64,000 nucleotides of DNA from Xanthoparmelia taractica. Its lineage: Eukaryota; Ascomycota; Lecanoromycetes; Lecanorales; Parmeliaceae. The stretch is from contig JANQBS010000162.1 in NCBI GenBank assembly GCA_033085395.1, forward strand, positions 28,347-92,346. The letters are read 5' to 3'. The notes under the pieces were generated by a model, which saw only the letters and a program-made list of their open reading frames with translations, did no database searches and was not told where the DNA came from. The translations under genes were made by a program, and so were the position numbers. Positions 57,401 through 64,000 of this stretch are shown one piece after another (within the stretch, counting starts at the first letter, position 1; each line of letters starts with the position of its first letter).

Positions 57401-59335
57401 TTACACACCAGATTCGAATGTCACCACTGATAAACACCGATCTAGCTCTCCCACTATGTCCTCGAATATGACTTGATCAAGTTCTGCTTTCCCAAGGCCC
57501 TGCGTTTCCTGCGTTTCCAAACCCCGGAACAAGCAAACTTGAACAACTTTCGCATATCTTGAGCCCAGCTCCCTCGACACAGTATCACTTAGACGCATCA
57601 AATCCAGAAGGTTTTTCTCCCATTCGAATAAATCCTCAGTCAGGCTCTCTTCCAGCTGTAATTTGCGCCACGGAGCTGAGAATGCAAGCTCAATGAGGAC
57701 GAGTCCAAGAGACAATAAGCACGAACGTGTAGCAGCCTGGCTTTTAGTTTCATAGACGGGCCCTCGTGCTGTGTCATTGTCTAATTTAGTTTGTAAGACA
57801 GGCTGTCCCAACGTCCATTTCTCTTCATCATCCATATCATAAAATAGAATGTCCTTGCTACTCCATGTTGGACGAAGCCACACACTGCTACTCAATTGAA
57901 GAACACCAGCTGCCAGGAACAAAGCTATTCGAAGTCTGTCCTTCACTGGAATTGCACGGCGTTCTTTATTTGCGCGCACAAGAACATCTTCTAGCGAGTA
58001 CGAGCCCAGCTTCCGATACTCATCCCTGCGGAAATAGTAAATCAGGAATCTAAGACCAGTTCTTGTCTCTAGATATCCCAAGCAGGAAATCTCCGTCACT
58101 TGTTTTGATTCGGTGGTAACGGATAGATTCCGCAGCCGATGACACAGATCTTCCTCCAGGCCTAAGTCGGGTACCTTATGTTGCAGTGCTTCTGCGCGTA
58201 CGGAAGTGCAAACTCTTTGTCCTCCATGTCGATAAGCGGCTGCGTCAGTATCAAGCTCAGACACGTCCGAAGACTTGGTCCATGCTGCTGATCTGGTGAC
58301 TCTGTTCCTCAGGTACGTCTTCTTTGGGGACCGATTCTGTTTGACTTTCTGATACATGCAACAGCCGCCGTGGGCTACATAGACGATAAGCTGGTATGGC
58401 CCTGCAGAAGACGGACATGTCACAGTAACATTGAAGCAGAAATCTTCAGCTTGGCCTGTTGCGCCAGCCTTTGCGTAATCGAAGTTCAGTGCAATATTCA
58501 AAGAATGTGCCTCATGCTGGCGGCATGTTCGTATATTAGACAATGTGTCGTGAAGCAGTTGTGATGCTTGCTGTATACAGCCGAAATGGACCTGTGACGC
58601 TCGCGTAGTCTGTATAAGATATGGGTAGGCCAAGTCTCCTCCAAACGACAATCCGAATTGATGACCAGAGCGGCGAGGTACGGCTTGCCAGATCAAAGTG
58701 CAAAATATATCATTATAGTTCCTCAAATTTTGTAAGAGCTTGGGAAAATCGTCGGTTGTGCCTAAAGTCGGCGGATTCCAGTTCTCTAGCAAAAATTGAT
58801 ATTTGCTTGTAGCTTTCTTTGTCTCTTGTCCCTTTAGTGCGTGAAGCCCCACGACGAGTTCACTAAGACTCTCCTGGAAATGCTCCAGTGCTGCTAGACA
58901 CAAATTGTAGAAACGCGCCATCATCGTATCAAGATTTCGATGGGCCATTGTATCTCTCCAGATCGGGTGACCGCGATTCTCGATCATGTTATCCACGTCC
59001 TGTCGGCTTTTTGCTGCAGTCACTAAAAGCATTTTGCAACCGTTGTCAAACGCAACTTGTTGGATCCGGATCTTGAGTGCCAGGTCTGCCAGGTCCGAGT
59101 AGAATTTCTGGATGGACTCACTATTCCTCATCACATCTTCGAACAGCTTATGAATGCCGGCGATAGACCGCACAATGCCACCTGAAGTGTGCCGCTTGCC
59201 GGTGCTGCTGGCCTGCTTCTCCTCAGTAAACATCTGGTTCACGTTTGTTATAGATAGCACGACTGATTCTGTCGTGGCGCAATTCTCCATTACTCCCTCT
59301 CGCGCAGTGGTGTGCGCATCCATGTTTCGTAGCAC
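57401..59335 (-). CDS. DUF7580-type protein (degenerate kinase-like C-terminal domain)
   Basis: A single exon of 644 codons from the ATG at 59335. The N-terminal half is helical (SIAGIHKLFEDVMRNSESIQ, FYSDLADLALKIRIQQVAFD). Its C-terminal half has the signature of the fungal DUF7580 domain: RLRIALFLAAGVLQLSSSVWL followed by WSSKDILFYDMDDEE, then a proline-containing loop and SLGLVLIELAFSAPW. These motifs correspond to a kinase alpha-E helix and catalytic loop that have lost their catalytic residues, so it is presumably a pseudokinase. The middle of the protein is loop-rich. Proteins of this kind occur with STAND genes in fungi. No disruption is seen. Confidence 0.8.
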   Translation of the reverse strand: MLRNMDAHTTAREGVMENCATTESVVLSITNVNQMFTEEKQASSTGKRHTSGGIVRSIAGIHKLFEDVMRNSESIQKFYSDLADLALKIRIQQVAFDNGCKMLLVTAAKSRQDVDNMIENRGHPIWRDTMAHRNLDTMMARFYNLCLAALEHFQESLSELVVGLHALKGQETKKATSKYQFLLENWNPPTLGTTDDFPKLLQNLRNYNDIFCTLIWQAVPRRSGHQFGLSFGGDLAYPYLIQTTRASQVHFGCIQQASQLLHDTLSNIRTCRQHEAHSLNIALNFDYAKAGATGQAEDFCFNVTVTCPSSAGPYQLIVYVAHGGCCMYQKVKQNRSPKKTYLRNRVTRSAAWTKSSDVSELDTDAAAYRHGGQRVCTSVRAEALQHKVPDLGLEEDLCHRLRNLSVTTESKQVTEISCLGYLETRTGLRFLIYYFRRDEYRKLGSYSLEDVLVRANKERRAIPVKDRLRIALFLAAGVLQLSSSVWLRPTWSSKDILFYDMDDEEKWTLGQPVLQTKLDNDTARGPVYETKSQAATRSCLLSLGLVLIELAFSAPWRKLQLEESLTEDLFEWEKNLLDLMRLSDTVSRELGSRYAKVVQVCLFRGLETQETQGLGKAELDQVIFEDIVGELDRCLSVVTFESGV

Positions 59336-59515
59336 TCATCTGAGCTGATGTAGGGCTGGGTCACTCCGCCACCTAGTCTGCAATGTTGAGGAGGACTGCT
59401 TCCTGCAGGATGCTTCTTAGCCTTGCCTAGAAGCGAATAAGCATGGCCCCACATATGACGACATTTCACATCTCACGTAACTTCCATTGCAACGTCAAGA
59501 ATCCCAGTCGCCAAT
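59336..59515. other. Short spacer upstream of the DUF7580 gene
   Basis: Promoter region of the DUF7580 gene; nothing else recognised. Confidence 0.4.
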
Positions 59516-59517
59516 TA

Positions 59518-59896
59518 GAGGAATTTAGCACCCCCTGCACACATACCTATCCTAAAGCCTGGTTCCCGAAGATAGTCGCGCTTAGTACGTGGTATACTAA
59601 TATTGATATCTGTTTTGGTATAGCTAGTAACTCGCTAAAGGTTTTAAACGAAGCTAAAAATTTATCCAGAGGGTGGATAGATTTATCCACCCTCTGAATA
59701 AATTTTTAAGTTTGATTACCTCGCTACGATCTCTGATTTGTTAATTTCTCGGTAAGCTATTAGGGTGTCACCTACAACACGTACTAAGAGCGACTAAAGA
59801 TTTGTCTTTTCAGCTAGTATTTAGTACTCCCGAAGGTACGGAAACCAAGCAAGCGAGAACAAGCGATGTGTGTGTGCAGGGGGTGCTAAATCCCTC
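59518..59896. mobile_element. 379-bp MITE with TA target duplication and central hairpin
   Basis: 29-bp terminal inverted repeats at 59518-59546 and 59868-59896 (shared core TTAGCACCCCCTGCACAC) differ at a few bases and are flanked by TA on both sides (59516-59517 and 59897-59898). In the middle, 59656-59679 and 59684-59707 form a 24-bp hairpin with one mismatch and a 4-base loop. No open frame of note. Structure and TA duplication fit a Tc1/mariner-type MITE. Confidence 0.85.
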
Positions 59897-59898
59897 TA

Positions 59899-60687
59899 TT
59901 GAATCAATCGCTGGGGAGCTGTGCACCCCCACATCTCGTGCATCAGCCCAGACGTGCCAAGCCCGTAGCAAGCCTAGTTTCCGCTTGCTACGGAACCTCA
60001 TAGGTCCGAGGCCACCAATACGGTTTCATAAAAGAAGTGTAGCTGTAGATATAAAACGCCCCAGAATATGCACTTCCAAAACATCTTGAGGACGCCTTGA
60101 AAGCAGCAGTAACGGGATCCATAGGCAAGGACTTGCACTCGTCTAAGAAGACGTAGAGAAGTACTGGACGCCAAGACGTTCTCTGCCATTGGCTACTCGC
60201 ATACTAGAAGAGCGCCAAAAACGAAATTTAAGGTAGACACAGCCCCCCTTAGCACACCGGCCATCGAATCCAGACGGAACCTTCCGGACAATTACATATA
60301 TGGCGCCAACCCGGAAGAGGAAGGTCAAATGAAATACTTCTACTGCAACGCACGTGGCCCCACTCATAGCTCCAGCCGTGTTCAGGCGTCACTTGTCGCT
60401 GGTAAACCTGGACAAGCTAATCACAAATGAACTCGCAGCTCTTCAATACTCTTAGGTTATAGGTCTTACGCTTGTTCTATTCCCGGGTTTCTAAATCGAT
60501 GTACAGTGAGACCTAGGTATAACGATACGCACGGTTAACGAAAAAATTATTGTCACGAAAGAATAGACGTGTATTGGGATTGACTGCTTGATACCTTACG
60601 GGCGTGCCCTAGAACGCGCACACCCTGTCAAGATGGTACGAGTATCGTACGTCAATAATAGCCGTAGCTGAACGGAAATCCTATTAG
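59899..60687. other. Intergenic, possibly old transposon sequence
   Basis: A plus-strand frame from about 60150 (SHTRRAPKTKFKVDTA, NYIYGANPEEEGQMKYFYC) reads coding-like but cannot be assigned. No start or intron pattern is clear. Confidence 0.35.
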
Positions 60688-61126
60688 TTACACGTGTTCC
60701 CGGGGATATGCACCTCCCTGGGATATGCACGATTAGGGTTAGGGCTAGCTTAGAATTTTAGTGTTTTCTAATTTATCTTAATATATCGAACTTTCTAATT
60801 AATATCTTAAATTCTTAGATATCTTATTCTTATTAATAATAAAGAAAAAGTATATTATTCTAAGATAATATCGAGCTTTAAGATAATATTCGAGTTATAT
60901 TAATAATAACTCTAATTCTAACTTTAGTATTAGAGTTAGAACTTAATCGATATCTTGATACTCTTTAATTAATTTAACATCGGGAAAACGACGAGTAGAT
61001 TGAAAATTTCGAATTACTACTAGTAATTCTACCTAGCTAGAAGCGCTATTAGCTAATTAGAATCTTCTTCGTAACTACTATCTAGCTAGAATCTTCTCCG
61101 TTAGCTATTATCTAGCTAGAAGAATA

Positions 61127-61171
<45 letters not shown>
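61127..61171. repeat. (AAT)n microsatellite, about 15 units
   Basis: A nearly pure ATA/TAA run inside the AT-rich tract. Confidence 0.93.
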
Positions 61172-61172
<1 letters not shown>

Positions 61173-61203
61173 GTACTAATATTACTAGATTAATTACTTA
61201 GTA

Positions 61204-61204
61204 A

Positions 61205-61279
<75 letters not shown>
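61204..61279. repeat. (AAAT)n microsatellite, about 19 units
   Basis: A perfect TAAA/AAAT run that ends at ACGCG. Confidence 0.95.
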
Positions 61280-62284
61280 CGCGTTTTCTTTATTATTACG
61301 TATATATCTTAATTAGTATAATAATTATTATTTAATATAGTAAGATTGCTATGAAATAATTAATTATATGGACGTAGGGCTGGTCATGACTAGTCTTGGC
61401 GCTCGCTTCTCCGTACTTAGCTGGCGCACACACACTTAGATAGTTCAAGAATTTATCCACTATACTTATTATTAAACCATATTAATATTGTTCCTTGACA
61501 AAGATATTAGTAATATAACTATATATCTTTATTATTACTTATTCATCTTAATTAATATTTAAATTATAACTATAATCTAGTAATATAATTATGCTTCTCT
61601 ATTACTACGCGTTAAATTTATAGTCGTAGCTAAATTTATAGTTATAGTTATAGTTAAATTCAATTATATTATTTAAATTATTAATTCTATTTATATTATC
61701 TACGTATTATTATATCTATATTAGCAACTCGTATAGCTAGTAGCTACTCGAATAGCTAGTAGCTACTCGTATAGCTAATTTCGATGCTGAGCCGATATAT
61801 AAGATTCCCGGTTAATTTAGCTTATAGCTAGCTCGAATTACTACTATATATGAGAATTCGACTTGACGTTTTATCGATAACTTTATCTATTAATATAAAG
61901 TATTATAATTAATTATTTAGATTTATAGATATCTAAGTCTTACTAGTAAAAAGAAATAAAATTATATAATAATAATATATAAATTCAAATAAGATATTAA
62001 TATTTTAATAATACTAGCCCTAGCTCTACTAATGTATATCTTAGAGCGATATATTCTAGAAATATATATAATCGTATTAAAACGAAAATTTCGAGCGTAT
62101 TATTATTTTTTATTATATAATAATAAGCTATTCTAAGTATACTTCTTAATATTATATAGTTACTATTATTATTTTAAAATTATTAACGAGGTATCGAGCT
62201 TAATATACTAGTTTAAATTATAATAGTATTAACACTTAATAAATCTTAATAAAAATATATTTTAATATTAACTATAATAGAGTA

Positions 62285-63925
62285 TTAGAAACGTAGTATT
62301 ATAGTATAATAGTAAGATTACTATATTAGAACTATTTCGTAGGTAATAAATAAAGATACAAGTAGTTTTTTTATATTTATAAAAATTATTAATTCTTTAT
62401 TCTTTAATTAACAACTCTAATAGATTATAAAGCTCTCACGCTATTACTATTATCGTTATTCTTATTAAGTTAAGTAGTACTTATTACTATTTAGTAAGAC
62501 GACTTCTAAGTTAAGTAGTACTTAATATATCTAATTAAGAATTATTACAAATCGAGCTTCTTATAGAGTAGAAATTCGATTTATAATTTATTAATATTCG
62601 AGTAGAGCTTTATATAAAGAAGCTATAGAAATATATATATTCTATTTATATATTAGAGTTAATTAATATAGAAAACGAGATTTCTATAAAGAGATAGAAA
62701 ATATTTAAGAACTAAAACGATAAGTTATAAAAGATAATCGATATTACAACTCTAACTATTAGTCTCGATATATATTACGAAGTATCTAGTATCTTAGAAA
62801 GTTCTTATCGTCTTGGCGAGATTCGACGCTTTTTTAATATAGGGGAACTAATACTCCCGTGATAAATAATAGTAACGTCGATTCGAATTCGAGTCGAGCT
62901 AATTAGTTAAAGATAGATTATTTTACTAGCGATACTCGGGTTTAATAGTAACTTATAACTACTATATCTTCCCTAGCTACGTACTAGGTCGATAGTAACT
63001 TATTGACTATATATATTCCGAGATACTTCTGAATAGATATATACGTGTAATTAGTATATAGAGATATACGTTATTTTTTAAAAAGTATATAATTATTATG
63101 AAATTTCTAGTGTATTAGAGAATTTTTACGATCTTAAAAGAATTCGATACTCTTTTAATATAGAAAAACTAACACGTCTCTAAAAATATAAAATAAAAGC
63201 TTATAAAGACTAAATTTAATAACGATTATCTTATACTTACGAAACTTCGAACTATATTATAGTTAATCGAATTCTCGAAGTTTATATATCTATTAAAAAA
63301 GTATTATATATTTTAATTTAATTTATTTAAGTTTATATTAGAGTATAGAGTATATATTAAGACTCTCGAAGAGAAGATTAACGCTATTAAAATTATTCTA
63401 GACTCGAATATCTATATAATTCTCTATCTCTCGATATTATTACTATAGAAATAATAGTATCTCGTTTAGATCTAGACTATAATATCTATAATTATAGCTA
63501 AAAAAGTAGGTTAAGTAATTCTTTAAAAGTATATTCTTAATATAATTAAATTCTATATAACTCTCGTAACTTCGAATTAGCTTTTAAGATCGAATAATAA
63601 TAATAGATCTATAAATATTATAAGAGCTCTCGTTATTCTAGCTATTTATACTTCGTTAAATTTCTATATTTAGCTTCGAGATAGTTAAAATTAAAGATAA
63701 AAGAATAGACTAAAGACTAAAGAAAAGAAATTAAATAAATTCGAAAACTTTAATCTAAGCTAGTTATAAAAAATAACGATTTTAAAAATAATAATATATA
63801 TATTCTAGTATAGTTATACTATATTATAGAAATATATTAAATTACTATAATACTATATTACGATTACTATATTAAAACTATTCTATAGATAATAAATAGA
63901 AATATAAGTAGTTTTCTTATATCTA
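62285..63925. repeat. Direct repeat of about 105 bp, LTR-like, 1.5 kb apart
   Basis: 62285-62390 and about 63820-63925 share the same order of motifs (ATTACTATATTARAACTATT, then TAATAAATARA, then AAGTAGTTTT). A second diverged direct pair lies inside (about 62775-62855 and 63105-63185, both with TTTTAATATAG). This would fit the remains of an LTR retrotransposon, but no coding part is readable. Confidence 0.5.
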
Positions 63926-64000
63926 CGAGTCGGAAAGGTGTGGTATCTGTTGAACATAGTCGTTTTCAACTTTTTTTCAACTTTTTTTAAAAAATTATAT

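Larger units (their letters stand above)
60688..61490. repeat. Second, larger copy of the dispersed repeat seen at 7.4-7.7 kb
   Basis: It begins with TTACACGTGTTCC (60688) and carries GATTAGGGTTAGGG (60731-60744). The block 61368-61485 matches 7597-7710. The copy is longer because microsatellites have expanded in it. This copy keeps more G and C (GGCGCTCGC against AACGCTCGC), so the left copy is the more mutated one. Confidence 0.75.
60745..63930. other. Long AT-rich RIP-like tract
   Basis: About 3.2 kb of A+T-dominated sequence with frequent stops in all frames and no gene. Normal base composition returns only at about 63930. Parts still show repeat structure (separate entries). It is best read as nested, heavily mutated transposons. 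Confidence 0.8.

Noticed and set aside
61127..61279. Tandem repeats considered as a CRISPR-like or satellite array
   Set aside because: They are simple tri- and tetranucleotide microsatellites without spacers.

Overview
The window reads as genomic DNA of a filamentous ascomycete (Pezizomycotina). The genes are broken by short GT-AG introns (mostly 46-90 nt), often with a CTGAY/CTAAY branch site. Most recognisable families are fungus-restricted: a trichodiene synthase, NACHT/ankyrin STAND proteins, kinase-TPR proteins, a CorA-like transporter-domain protein and a DUF7580 protein. Several gene-free tracts are extremely A+T-rich and free of open frames, as expected after repeat-induced point mutation (RIP). 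The exact species cannot be read from the sequence. All gene models below were spliced by eye and checked for reading phase; none was tested against transcripts or a database.

Left part (1-13 kb): an apparently intact trichodiene synthase (Tri5-type) gene stands at the window edge with no other trichothecene gene to its right. It is followed by decayed coding stretches, a kinase-like gene that has lost its N-lobe and its frame, an AT-rich repeat copy (7.4-8.0 kb), and an intact V8/trypsin-like serine protease of about 1207 residues with a glycine-rich segment and histidine/proline-rich tandem repeats.

Middle part (15-35 kb): a STAND-type N-terminal domain plus ankyrin protein and an alpha/beta-hydrolase-NACHT-ankyrin protein (with an in-frame TGA near its 5' end) are convergent. 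Then come an intact secreted amidase, a frameshifted GMC oxidoreductase, a four-span membrane protein, two overlapping gene relics (a conserved fungal hypothetical and a UmtA/LaeA-like methyltransferase) and an intact alpha/beta-hydrolase (HSL type).

Right part (35-59 kb): two paralogous kinase-TPR genes (967 and 1089 aa) face each other tail to tail. They are accompanied by an intact eight-exon CorA-like gene, a detached N-terminal domain of a kinase family, a kinase-pseudokinase gene, fragments of a TPR gene and of an NB-ARC-TPR gene, and a DUF7580 gene. This is an island of signalling and STAND-like proteins plus their debris, similar in content to fungal NLR/allorecognition repertoires. 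A role in non-self recognition is inference.

Repeats: a 379-bp TA-flanked MITE with a central hairpin (59.5 kb), a 415-bp internally deleted Tc1/mariner-like element with 60-bp inverted repeats (56.1 kb), a fold-back repeat (39.6 kb), two diverged copies of one repeat family (7.4 and 60.7 kb), microsatellites, and a long RIP-like tract (60.7-63.9 kb) holding an LTR-like direct repeat.
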